A stretch of 64,000 nucleotides of DNA from the NCBI GenBank assembly GCA_963781785.1, contig CAWAHD010000002.1, positions 2,294,001-2,358,000 of the forward strand. Direction: 5' to 3'. The notes under the pieces are model-generated. The model did no database searches. It was not told where the DNA came from and saw nothing but the letters and a program-made list of their open reading frames with translations. Positions 20,780 to 29,159 of the stretch are shown here, piece after piece (within the stretch, counting starts at the first letter, position 1; the number at the start of each line of letters is the position of its first letter). The position numbers and the translations under genes are program-made. Origin of the DNA: CAWAHD01 sp963781785. Its GTDB lineage: Bacteria > Planctomycetota > Planctomycetia > Isosphaerales > Isosphaeraceae.

Positions 20780-21743
20780 ATGATCGATGACTTGCAAGAT
20801 CGGGAACTCGTGTTCTTGGTGGGCTGTGCGAGAAGTGGGACGACCTGGCTGCAGTTACTCCTCTCTCAGCACCCCCGCGTGTCCACGTCACAAGAAACCA
20901 ATCTGTTCAACGTGTACATGGGTCCCATGTGGTCGAAATGGCAGGAAGAGATTTCAAACAAGCACGTCACCGGTTTGAACACACTGCTCGTCCAGGGTAC
21001 ATTCTTGGATCTATGCCGGCGCTTTTCCGCCGCGGTCCTCGACAGAATTGCGCGCGTTTCTGGCGAGGAGACGATCATCCTCGAAAAAACTCCGGGCCAC
21101 GTCTTTCACGCGGAGTTCATTTTGCAACTGTTTCCGAAAGCTCGATTCATTCACCTGGTGCGCAGACCCGAGAGCGGTGACTGCATCACTCCTGGCAATC
21201 AGTCGATTGCCGGGGAACGACTGGGCGCCGCGCACGCCCGTCAACTGCGCTCGACTTTGGCAGCGGTCGATATCGGCGGGCCACGCCATCAGCAAGCTGA
21301 CCCAACGATCGATTGAGGTAAAGTACGAGTCTTTGCTGTCTACGCCGGTCGAGACACTGAACGAACTGTTCGAATTCCTTAAACTGGAACGAGACGAAAC
21401 GCTTTGTCGCAAAGCCTTCCAGACGTGCTCGATCCAGGGATTGAACGGCGCCCATCCTGGGCTGCGCGTGCCAGAGTCAATGAGAAACGGACTCTCGGGT
21501 GTCGTTCGCAACGGTTCGGCAAACGGATGGCGTGAAGAACTGGGATCGTTGCAGGTCGCTGCGATCGAATCGATCGCCTCGAGTGAAATGTCGCGCCATG
21601 GTTATGAACTCGCTTCAACCCCCGCATTGCGCAGATTGTGGTCGCTGTCGCACCGGATCGGGAAGGGCGTCAGAAACGGCGTTGCTCGGCTCGGGCCCCA
21701 CTCGCTGAGGCGGCGCGTGAACATCATTCGGCGCGCCCTCTGA
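20780..21743 (+). CDS. sulfotransferase, one frameshift
   Basis: The 5'-phosphosulfate loop VGCARSGTTWLQLLLSQHP is near residue 14 and the 3'-phosphate motif is FIHLV(R)-DPRAVTASLL. Between them the frame changes at 21158-21167. Either one extra A, or one GC missing from GCGCGC, explains it. The restored protein (about 320 residues) continues through RSIEVKYESLLSTPVETLNELFEFL, a normal sulfotransferase C-terminal region. PAPS is the expected donor and a glycan hydroxyl the probable acceptor. ATG 20780 is chosen over an upstream in-frame TTG at 20753. Confidence 0.78.
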
Positions 21744-21794
21744 GACGTCCGGTGAATGCGGATGCCAGGCTTCTGTTCGTCCGATCACGCATAC

Positions 21795-21824
21795 TTGACG
21801 ATCCGGGGTCTGATGATGTTAAAT
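21795..21824 (+). promoter_or_regulatory. sigma70-type promoter P2, homologous to P1
   Basis: TTGACG at 21795-21800, an 18-nt spacer and TTAAAT at 21819-21824. Both hexamers lie 9951 nt from their P1 counterparts, and the GATGCAGG block 14 nt downstream has the same offset. Transcription should begin near 21831 and run into wzm at 22085. Confidence 0.55.
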
Positions 21825-21830
21825 AGATCG

Positions 21831-22006
21831 CAGCAACGATGCAGGCCCGGAAGCAAGGATGCAGCGTCCCGGGTAAAGCGTTCCCTGATCCACGAGCTAT
21901 TGTGGAAAAGAAGCACACGCAAGAGTCGTTGTCTGCAAGCCACGGCGGTGGGCCGTGTGTCGGTTCGAGATCGGCGTATGCAACCGACGGGGCCGTGCGT
22001 GCGCCG
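21831..22006 (+). promoter_or_regulatory. conserved 5' leader, copy 2 (candidate structured RNA or operator region)
   Basis: Second copy of the leader at 11881-12055: GATGCAGG (21838), GATGCA (21858), GTCCC (21866), AAGAGTC (21921), TCGGTT/AACCGA (21960-21965 and 21982-21987, loop 16 nt) and TGCGC (22000). A copy-specific potential stem pairs CCCGG (21846-21850) with CCGGG (21869-21873). The loop and spacer sequences have diverged from copy 1 while the blocks are kept. Confidence 0.5.
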
Positions 22007-22084
22007 AACCGATGATCCGGATGGCCCGAAGCCCATTTGTTCGGCCATTGGAACTCAATCAAGAAGCAAAGCCACGGGGGTGTC

Positions 22085-22993
22085 GTGAGCGGCGCGAGTG
22101 AAGTCTTAGTCGAAGTGGAAGCGAAGCTGGAATTCGAACGGCATCAGGGTGAAAACCCTCTGCCGGCCGGGTTGTCCATCACCGTCCTTGAGCACAAGCC
22201 CGGCTGGCAGGTGATCGATTTCAAAGAGCTCTGGCGTTATCGCGAGCTGCTCTACTTCTTGACCCTGCGCGACATCAAGGTCCGGTACAAGCAGACCGCC
22301 CTGGGCGCAGCCTGGGCCATTCTGCAGCCACTGGCGACGATGCTGGTGTTCAGCCTGTTCTTCGGCAGAGTCGTCGGCAACCCCTCCAGTCACGTGCCGT
22401 ACCCCTTGTTTGTCTTGGCGGGACTGGTTCCGTGGATGTTTTTCTCGAACGCGATTGCCCAGGCCGGTCAGAGCGTGGTGGGTAATCAGAACCTCGTAAC
22501 GAAGATTTACTTCCCTCGGTTGATGATCCCCATGGGAGCGGTTGGCGCCGGCCTGGTCGACCTCGCAATTTCATTTGCCATGCTTGTGCTCTTGATGCTC
22601 TGGTACGGCATCGCGCCTGGCTGGTCGTTCCTACTGGTTCCGTGCTTGACGTTCGGCCTGGTCGTCGCCGCTCTGGGCGTGGGAACCCTCCTGTCGGCCT
22701 TGACCGTGGCCTATCGCGACTTCCGCCACGCGGTCCCGTTCCTGGTGCAATTCTGGATGTTCGCCACTCCGTGCATTTACATGCAGACCGGCATCCCGGC
22801 CAGCTCCAGTCTCAACCGCATCCTGCCCCTCAATCCAGCGTACGGCCTGATCGCGAATCTGCGCCAGGCGATGCTGGGAGGCCCGATCGACGGGTATTCC
22901 CTGGCCGTCTCCACGACGGTGAGCGCGATCTTGCTCCTGGTCGGTTGCTTTTATTTCCGCCGGGTCGAGAGCGAATTCGCCGATATCATCTGA
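22085..22993 (+). CDS. ABC-2 type polysaccharide export permease Wzm, first copy
   Basis: About 302 residues from a GTG at 22085; an in-frame ATG lies at 22037 and the true start is uncertain. The body is a typical Wzm/TagG permease: ELWRYRELLYFLTLRDIKVRYKQ, LGAAWAILQPLATML and six hydrophobic segments. It ends in the family-typical FRRVESEFADII. It has a ~45-residue N-terminal extension lacking in the second copy at 30409. Together with the ATPase at 23069 it should export a lipid-linked glycan across the inner membrane. First gene behind promoter P2. Confidence 0.9.
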   Translation: MSGASEVLVEVEAKLEFERHQGENPLPAGLSITVLEHKPGWQVIDFKELWRYRELLYFLTLRDIKVRYKQTALGAAWAILQPLATMLVFSLFFGRVVGNPSSHVPYPLFVLAGLVPWMFFSNAIAQAGQSVVGNQNLVTKIYFPRLMIPMGAVGAGLVDLAISFAMLVLLMLWYGIAPGWSFLLVPCLTFGLVVAALGVGTLLSALTVAYRDFRHAVPFLVQFWMFATPCIYMQTGIPASSSLNRILPLNPAYGLIANLRQAMLGGPIDGYSLAVSTTVSAILLLVGCFYFRRVESEFADII

Positions 22994-23068
22994 GCGGGCG
23001 GCTCCGCCCTTCTCCTCCGCGCAGATTCGCTGTCGCATCAGCTATCTTTTGAGAAGCGATTCAAGAAT

Positions 23069-24394
23069 ATGGATGCAGCGATCACCGCCGAGAACCTCAC
23101 CAAACAGTATCAAATCGGCGTGACCCGGGCCAACGGCTACAAAACGCTGCGCGAGTCGATCAGCGGCGGCCTTGCCTCGCTCGCCAAGCAGTTCAGACGC
23201 CGCGACGACGCGGCGGATGCGGCTCGTCGCGCGGCCGGTACCCACTGGGCCTTGAACGACGTGTCGTTCGAGATTCAACCGGGGGAAGTCGTCGGGATCG
23301 TCGGCCGCAACGGGGCCGGCAAGTCGACGCTGCTCAAGATTCTCAGCCGGATCACCGAGCCGACGTCGGGTCGAGCCTTGATCCGCGGCCGCGTCGGCAG
23401 CTTGCTCGAGGTTGGAACCGGCTTTCATCCGGAATTGACCGGGCGAGAGAACATCTTCTTGAACGGCAGCATCCTGGGGATGAGCGGGCGAGAGATTGCG
23501 AGCAAGCTCGACGAGATTGTCGCCTTTTCCGAGATCGAGCAATTCCTCGACACACCCGTGAAACGGTACTCCAGTGGAATGGCTGTGCGCCTGGCGTTCT
23601 CGGTTGCCGCCCAGCTCCAACCGGAGGTTCTGGTCGTCGATGAAGTGCTGGCAGTGGGCGACACCGCCTTTCAAAAGAAATGCATCGGGCAGATGGGCCG
23701 CCTGGCACACGACGGACGGACCGTTCTCTTCGTCAGCCATGACATGAACGCCATCGCGAAGCTCACGAAAACTTCGCTACTCCTCGAAAAAGGTCGGCTC
23801 ATCGAGCAGGGATGCACGGAAGATGTTGTACGCTACTATCTCTCAACGTGCGAGTACCTGGAATCCCAAGCCGAATGGGAGCTTCCGACCAGTCCGGCGC
23901 CCGACAAAAGGGTTTCCATAAAAGCGGTGCGGGTTCGAGATTCGCGCGGGATCGTGACCGCTCAATTCAGAGCGGACGACCCGATCACGATTGAGATATG
24001 TTATGATGTTCATGAATCTTCATCCGTCCAGATCGCGTTCCGTTTGAACAGAAACGAAGATGGCACAACGGTCTTCACGTCGGCGCATTCAGACCAGACC
24101 GGCGAACGGATGAGCCGGTTTGCTCGTGGTTCGTACACGGCTCTCTGTGAGTTACCGGCGCCTTTTCTGGTTCCAGGCCGCTATCACCTCCTTGTTGCCG
24201 CCAACAATCCGATGGGTCCCCAGCACGACCTGGTCGATCGTGTCCTGAATTTTGAAGTCTCCGAGATCGGTTCCCCGAAATGCCACGATCGGCGACTGGG
24301 CGCGGTAACACCAATTCTACCATGGCGCGTCGCTCCGACCGGGCTCCACCAAAACGGCGACCGAGCGTTCCACCTGACAGGACATCATCAATGA
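23069..24394 (+). CDS. polysaccharide export ATPase Wzt with C-terminal glycan-binding-type domain, first copy
   Basis: Walker A GRNGAGKST at residues 79-87, the signature YSSGM at 167-171 and Walker B LVVDEVLAVGD at 188-198. GSLLEVGTGFHPELTGREN is typical of the Wzt/TagH subgroup. From about residue 265 a beta-sandwich C-terminal domain follows (VSIKAVRVRDSRG, DPITIEICYDVHE, GRYHLLVAANNP), as in Wzt proteins that recognise a terminal modification on the glycan. The family end RRLGAVTPILPW is at about residue 415. Partner of the permease at 22085. Its stop overlaps the next start as ATGA. Confidence 0.93.
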   Translation: MDAAITAENLTKQYQIGVTRANGYKTLRESISGGLASLAKQFRRRDDAADAARRAAGTHWALNDVSFEIQPGEVVGIVGRNGAGKSTLLKILSRITEPTSGRALIRGRVGSLLEVGTGFHPELTGRENIFLNGSILGMSGREIASKLDEIVAFSEIEQFLDTPVKRYSSGMAVRLAFSVAAQLQPEVLVVDEVLAVGDTAFQKKCIGQMGRLAHDGRTVLFVSHDMNAIAKLTKTSLLLEKGRLIEQGCTEDVVRYYLSTCEYLESQAEWELPTSPAPDKRVSIKAVRVRDSRGIVTAQFRADDPITIEICYDVHESSSVQIAFRLNRNEDGTTVFTSAHSDQTGERMSRFARGSYTALCELPAPFLVPGRYHLLVAANNPMGPQHDLVDRVLNFEVSEIGSPKCHDRRLGAVTPILPWRVAPTGLHQNGDRAFHLTGHHQ

Positions 24395-25311
24395 TCCGAG
24401 AATTATACTCGAGGGCGGTCCCGAGCTCGATGCGCACACCGATCTGGCACATGAAGTCGCTCCTGCGGACAACGATCTTCCGGGAGAGCACGCAAGAGCG
24501 GCGCAGAGCTACCGCCGAGCTGATGTTGGCGCTGGGGAAAGGGACCGCGCGCGTCAGAGTGAACGGGCTAAGGCTTAAAGTCAACCTGCGAGATAATGGT
24601 GTGGGTTTTCCACTGTACGTCAATCGATCCTACGAATCGTCTGAGACTGCTCTCTTGCGCTTCGCCCTCAAGAAGGGTATGTGCTTCGTCGACGTCGGGG
24701 CGAACCTTGGCTATTACTCGACTCTGGCTTCCCAGGCCGTCGGTGAGTCGGGTCGGGTCATCGCAATTGAGCCCGATCCTTATAACTATATGTTGCTAAG
24801 CAGTAACACTCTCCGCAACCACCTCAAGAATGTAAGCCTGCACAATCTGGCCCTGGGATCGAGCCCGGGCAGTGGGCTACTCCACCTGTCCAGCGACAAT
24901 CTCGGAGATCACCGCCTCTTTGGATCCGATGACTCCAGAAAAAACATTCGGGTTCGAATCGAGACTCTCGATAACCTCCTGAGCTCACTCAATGCGAGGC
25001 CGGATTTCATCAAGATGGATGTGCAGGGATTCGAGTACCATGTGACCCAGGGAATGAGAAAGACGCTTGCGGATGACCGTCCTCTCGTCGTGATGAGCGA
25101 GTTCTGGCCTTCAGGCTTGGCGGAGGCCGGGTCCTCGCCTCTTGAATTCTTCAGCCTGATGGAGTCTTTTGGGTTCAAAGCGTCGATTCTGCTGATTGAG
25201 GGCAAGACGCAATACGTCACGTTTGATCAGATCATGGATCTGCTTCTCGCCGACTCGGGGCGTTGCGCCACGCCAGAGGACGCGTGGGTGAACCTCGTCT
25301 TTCAGCGATGA
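24391..25311 (+). CDS. FkbM-family methyltransferase
   Basis: ATG 24391 overlaps the stop of the Wzt gene (ATGA). A 306-residue protein with the SAM-binding segment GMCFVDVGANLGYYSTLASQ, GRVIAIEPDPYNYMLL and the FkbM C-terminal motif DFIKMDVQGFEYHVTQGM. Members O-methylate sugars or other hydroxyls. Its coupling to Wzt is notable because terminal methylation is the chain-termination signal recognised by Wzt C-terminal domains in O9a-type systems. That role here is inferred. Confidence 0.9.
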   Translation: MIRELYSRAVPSSMRTPIWHMKSLLRTTIFRESTQERRRATAELMLALGKGTARVRVNGLRLKVNLRDNGVGFPLYVNRSYESSETALLRFALKKGMCFVDVGANLGYYSTLASQAVGESGRVIAIEPDPYNYMLLSSNTLRNHLKNVSLHNLALGSSPGSGLLHLSSDNLGDHRLFGSDDSRKNIRVRIETLDNLLSSLNARPDFIKMDVQGFEYHVTQGMRKTLADDRPLVVMSEFWPSGLAEAGSSPLEFFSLMESFGFKASILLIEGKTQYVTFDQIMDLLLADSGRCATPEDAWVNLVFQR

Positions 25312-25494
25312 CCCCTGGTTGCCTGCGAATCGATGATGTTCCACTGAGTCTGGGTGACGTGCCAGCCGTACTCGTCACGAATCATTGCACATACCTGCTC
25401 AGATGCAATTGGGCAAGCTATCGATCCAACATCATGTCGCACGGAATGGAATCCCCAATGCGACTTTAGCACTGCCGTAGTGCAAGGCATTTGA

Positions 25495-26793
25495 ATGTCT
25501 GCCAATTCCAACACGACCCCGCGCGTGACGCTGGACTTCACCCGTGAGTGGGAAGGGCGCGGAGGCGTCTGGCGATACGGCATCTCGCTGGCGCGATCCC
25601 TGGTGAAGCTGCTGCCCCCCGGTGCCATCCGCATCCCTTGCTTCGACTTGCTGCCTCCGGAACGCGTGAGCGAGCTTCGAGCGACCGGCGCGACCGTGGC
25701 GGCGAGAAACCTCTACGCCTGCCTGGATCGTCTTGAAAGCCTGGCGACGCGGAAGGGTCGTTACTTGCCCTGGGACCGCATCCTGCCCCCGCTGCTTTCA
25801 AGCGGGTTGAGGCAGTGGCTCGTGCGGTCCGGCGTCGGTCGCGTCGATCTGTATCATACACTGTTCTCGGCGCACCATAACGGCGGTGGGACGTGCCGGG
25901 TCGCCACAATCCACGATCTGATTCCGCTCTTCTTCCCCAATGATTCGGTGGTCGCAGCGGAAAAGTTCCGGAACATGCTGGATGTGCATCTGGATGAGTC
26001 TGACGCGATCATCGTCCCGTCCCAGGCGACCAAGCGCAACGTGGTGAGTTTGTTCCCAACCAGCGCTGAACGGATCCATGTCGTGCGGCACGGAATCGAT
26101 CGTGAAATGTTTACGCCGGAGGGGCCGAACGACTGCCAGATCCTCTCCCGGTACGGACTGCAGGCCGGCAATTACATTCTTCATGTGGGCGGCCTCGAGC
26201 GGCGCAAGAACCTTGCCGTGCTGCTCGATGCCTATTTGCTGGCCCGTCACCAGCACGGCCTGCAAGCGCCGCTGGTATTCAGTGGTGGAACCAGCCAGCG
26301 GATCGACTGTTTCTCGGACCGCCTGCAGGATCCGGCAGTGGCTCCGTTCGTGAGGTGCTTGGGGTACACGGCCGATGAAGACCTTGCGGCACTCTATCGA
26401 GGAAGCCGTGCGCTGGTACTGGTCTCGCTCTATGAGGGATTCGGATTCCCGCCCCTTGAAGCCATGGCCTGTGGCACACCCGTGGTCGTTTCCGACAACT
26501 CCGCGCTCAAGGAAATGGTGGGGGCGGCGGGATTGCTCGTCGATCCTGGCAACACGACGCAGATCGCCTCGGCTCTTGCTAGAATCGACGGCGACCTGGA
26601 GCTCCGTGGCGAGCTCCGGTACAAGGGACTACAGCACGCCCGCCAGTTCACCTGGGAGGCCGCCGCCCGGTCGACTCTTGACGTGTACAATGCTGCGTTC
26701 GAGAAATTCGCTGGTTCATGCACCGGTGCGATCGACCCGGTTCGCTCGACTTCGACGAGGAATGATCTCTGTGGTGTGCGAGACAGACCTTAG
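25495..26793 (+). CDS. GT4-family glycosyltransferase
   Basis: A 432-residue GT-B enzyme. The donor-site region shows HVGGLERRKNLAVLLDAY and, near residues 314-322, EGFGFPPLE, the E-x7-E motif, followed by AMACGTPVVVSDNSALKEM. The N-terminal acceptor half has TIHDLIPLFFP and IIVPSQATKRNV. These patterns are those of mannosyl- or rhamnosyl-type GT4 enzymes. Donor and acceptor are unknown. It lies 183 bp after the FkbM gene. Confidence 0.9.
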   Translation: MSANSNTTPRVTLDFTREWEGRGGVWRYGISLARSLVKLLPPGAIRIPCFDLLPPERVSELRATGATVAARNLYACLDRLESLATRKGRYLPWDRILPPLLSSGLRQWLVRSGVGRVDLYHTLFSAHHNGGGTCRVATIHDLIPLFFPNDSVVAAEKFRNMLDVHLDESDAIIVPSQATKRNVVSLFPTSAERIHVVRHGIDREMFTPEGPNDCQILSRYGLQAGNYILHVGGLERRKNLAVLLDAYLLARHQHGLQAPLVFSGGTSQRIDCFSDRLQDPAVAPFVRCLGYTADEDLAALYRGSRALVLVSLYEGFGFPPLEAMACGTPVVVSDNSALKEMVGAAGLLVDPGNTTQIASALARIDGDLELRGELRYKGLQHARQFTWEAAARSTLDVYNAAFEKFAGSCTGAIDPVRSTSTRNDLCGVRDRP

Positions 26794-26883
26794 GTGCAGG
26801 CTAGCGAATCTCGCTGGTTTCTTCACACGTGACGATCGCACAGCCGGACCGACGCCCGGGACAAGATTCTTGATGGTACGACG

Positions 26884-28095
26884 ATGAACATCGGCCTGTA
26901 TGCACCAGAATATCCGCCCTTTGCGACAGGCGGCGTCGCAACCTATTCGCACCAGCTCGCGCATGGCCTCTCTGCCCTCGGCCATGAAGTTCACGTTCTG
27001 ACGAAGGTGCTGCCCTCAGCGATCGTGCGTGACGGCCCGGTTTGGGTCCATTCGACTCGCGCCGATCATTTTCCGATCGTCGAGAGGATCGTCCCCGGAT
27101 CAGGGGCCTCTTACCACGTCAGCGCGGCGATGAGGCGCCTCGCCAAGCAATATCGGCTCGATGTCGTCGAGTTTGCGTGCTGGGAAGGCCTCGGCATCTG
27201 GTATGCGATGAATCGACCCGCACCGCTGGTCGTGAGGTTTCATACATCTTCGCTGGAGGCCGGTCACATCGACGGAACGATCGAGAGCCGGGCTATACGG
27301 TGGGACGTCCGCCGCGAGCGATGGTTTGCCCGGGCGGCGGATGCGCTCGTGACGCACTCGGACGCACATCGTCGGCGGATGGCCGAAGAGCTTGCTACCG
27401 ACAGTGGGCGCATCGCTCTCATTCCTCACGGTATTTCCGTCGACCGGAGTTTCAGCCGGCCGCCGCGACCGGGCACTGAGCTGACTGTTGTCTTTCTAGG
27501 CCGACTGGAGCATCGCAAAGGTACGATCGACCTCCTGCGGGCTGCACCGGAGGTCCTTCGCGCTGTGCCAGAGGCTCGGTTCATTCTGATCGGGGCGGAC
27601 CGGCCGCACTGTCCTGGACGCCGGACCCACGCGCAATACGTCGAAGACGAGTTTCCTTGCGACGTTCGCAGTCGGATCACGCTGACCGGCCTGTTGCCGG
27701 ACGAGGAAGTTAATCGCTCGTTACAGACCGCCGACCTCTTCGTCGCTCCCTCCCTGTATGAGTCGTTCGGGCTGGTTTTCCTGGAGGCGATGCGGTGGGG
27801 AACTCCGGTCATCGGCACGACTGCCGGCGGCATACCCGAGGTCGTCGAGGACGGCGACTCCGGCGTGCTCGTGCCTCCGAGTCAGCCAGGCCAGCTAGCA
27901 CAGGCGATTCTGGGGCTGCTGCGGAATGAGGATCGCCGCCGCCGTCTGGGTGAGGCGGGCCGCCGTCGAGTTGAAACCCTCTTCACCGTGGATCGCATGG
28001 CGCACCAGGCTGCCGAGCTTTACTCCCGGACGATCGAGCAATGGTCAGGAACCGATCGTCGGAGTTCATGGATTTTCAGCCGGGCCGGTTTGTGA
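26884..28095 (+). CDS. GT4-family glycosyltransferase
   Basis: 403 residues, GT-B fold. The N-terminus MNIGLYAPEYPPFATGGVAT has the GT4 glycine-rich loop. The C-terminal half has VFLGRLEHRKGTIDLLRAAP and, near residue 292, ESFGLVFLE (E-x7-E) with AMRWGTPVIGTTAGGIPEVV. The C-terminal helix region (RNEDRRRRLGEAGRRRV) is normal. No strong ribosome site precedes ATG 26884. Cytoplasmic, likely adding one sugar to the lipid-linked glycan. Confidence 0.9.
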   Translation: MNIGLYAPEYPPFATGGVATYSHQLAHGLSALGHEVHVLTKVLPSAIVRDGPVWVHSTRADHFPIVERIVPGSGASYHVSAAMRRLAKQYRLDVVEFACWEGLGIWYAMNRPAPLVVRFHTSSLEAGHIDGTIESRAIRWDVRRERWFARAADALVTHSDAHRRRMAEELATDSGRIALIPHGISVDRSFSRPPRPGTELTVVFLGRLEHRKGTIDLLRAAPEVLRAVPEARFILIGADRPHCPGRRTHAQYVEDEFPCDVRSRITLTGLLPDEEVNRSLQTADLFVAPSLYESFGLVFLEAMRWGTPVIGTTAGGIPEVVEDGDSGVLVPPSQPGQLAQAILGLLRNEDRRRRLGEAGRRRVETLFTVDRMAHQAAELYSRTIEQWSGTDRRSSWIFSRAGL

Positions 28096-28116
28096 AACCT
28101 TAGCGGGAAAGGGAGA

Positions 28117-29043
28117 ATGGCTGAGAACCTGGTTTCGATTATCATCCCGTGTTATCGTGGCTCGCGATTCCTGGCGGAAGCCATCGAAAGCTGCCTCCGC
28201 CAGACGCATCGTGAGCTCGAGATCATCGTGGTCGATGACGCGAGCCCCGACCAGTGCGCAGAGATCGGCGATCGATACGCTCAAACTGACGCGCGAGTCC
28301 GCGTCATCCGCCGAGCCGAGAACGGCGGCGTCTCACGGGCGTTCAACACGGGTTTTGAGGCCGCGCAAGGCGCCTACCTGACCCGGCTGGCGCAGGACGA
28401 TCACTTCGGCGAATCCGCCATCGAAGTGATGCTGCGCCACCTGCGACAAAACCCGGACGCCGGCCTCGTGTACTGCGACAGCCATGTCATCGACGAACAC
28501 GGCACAGTGATCGGGCGCTGCACCGTACCCGAGCCGGACAAGGTCCTGTCCTTTCGTAACGGCGTCGGCCTGTGCGTCATGTGGCGGCGAACCGTCTGGG
28601 AAAAAGTGGGTGGCTTCGATCCCCGCTTCGACACCGCCGAAGACTTCGAGTACTGGCTGCGGATCTCCCAGGCGTTTCCCCTCACGAAATGCCCCGACGT
28701 CGCACCGTTTTACCAGCGGAATCACGGCCATATGGCATCCGTCCTGCATTTCGAGAAACAGGAGCGAGCCACCATCGCGGCCGTACGCTCTCGGTTTCCA
28801 ACCGGTGGATCCCTTCGCCAACGCCTTTTGAAGCCCAAGGCGCTGGCGTATGCAATCTTCTCCGCATCCAACGATTGCTCCAGGGGCGGGGGAAAGCAGA
28901 TCTCGGCGCTGGCACGGTTGTTTCGTTCCTTCCTCCTCTGGCCGTTTCCCTTTGGCCCGGGTGAGCTCGGTCAGTCCATGGCTCGACCCAAAGCTTTGAT
29001 TGTCTACTCCCTCCGATTGATTGGCGTGAAGACGCGCTCTTGA
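28117..29043 (+). CDS. GT2-family glycosyltransferase
   Basis: 308 residues, GT-A fold. SIIIPCYRGSRFLAEAIES opens the nucleotide-binding domain, IIVVDDASPDQCAEI follows, and the metal site reads RLAQDDHF, a QDD in place of the usual DxD. ETAEDFEYW-type text (DTAEDFEYWLRIS) marks the acceptor part. The start follows AAAGGGAG closely and lies 21 bp after the previous GT4 gene, so both are probably co-translated. Confidence 0.88.
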   Translation: MAENLVSIIIPCYRGSRFLAEAIESCLRQTHRELEIIVVDDASPDQCAEIGDRYAQTDARVRVIRRAENGGVSRAFNTGFEAAQGAYLTRLAQDDHFGESAIEVMLRHLRQNPDAGLVYCDSHVIDEHGTVIGRCTVPEPDKVLSFRNGVGLCVMWRRTVWEKVGGFDPRFDTAEDFEYWLRISQAFPLTKCPDVAPFYQRNHGHMASVLHFEKQERATIAAVRSRFPTGGSLRQRLLKPKALAYAIFSASNDCSRGGGKQISALARLFRSFLLWPFPFGPGELGQSMARPKALIVYSLRLIGVKTRS

Positions 29044-29159
29044 GCGCCGCCCCGGCGAGATCGTTTCGCCTATGCATCCTTCCTGATCGAGCTGGCCGCC
29101 ATGCCGTCGTCGTCTTGCTGCCAGACCAGGGGATTGAAGCCAACCGCGATGAAGAACCG

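Noticed and set aside
21960..21987. tRNA-like T-arm sequence GGTTCGAGATC at 21962
   Set aside because: No acceptor, D or anticodon stems can be formed around it; it is part of the leader inverted repeat.
28117..29043. GT2 with QDD instead of DxD considered inactive
   Set aside because: QDD-type metal sites occur in functional GT2 enzymes and the rest of the protein is intact.
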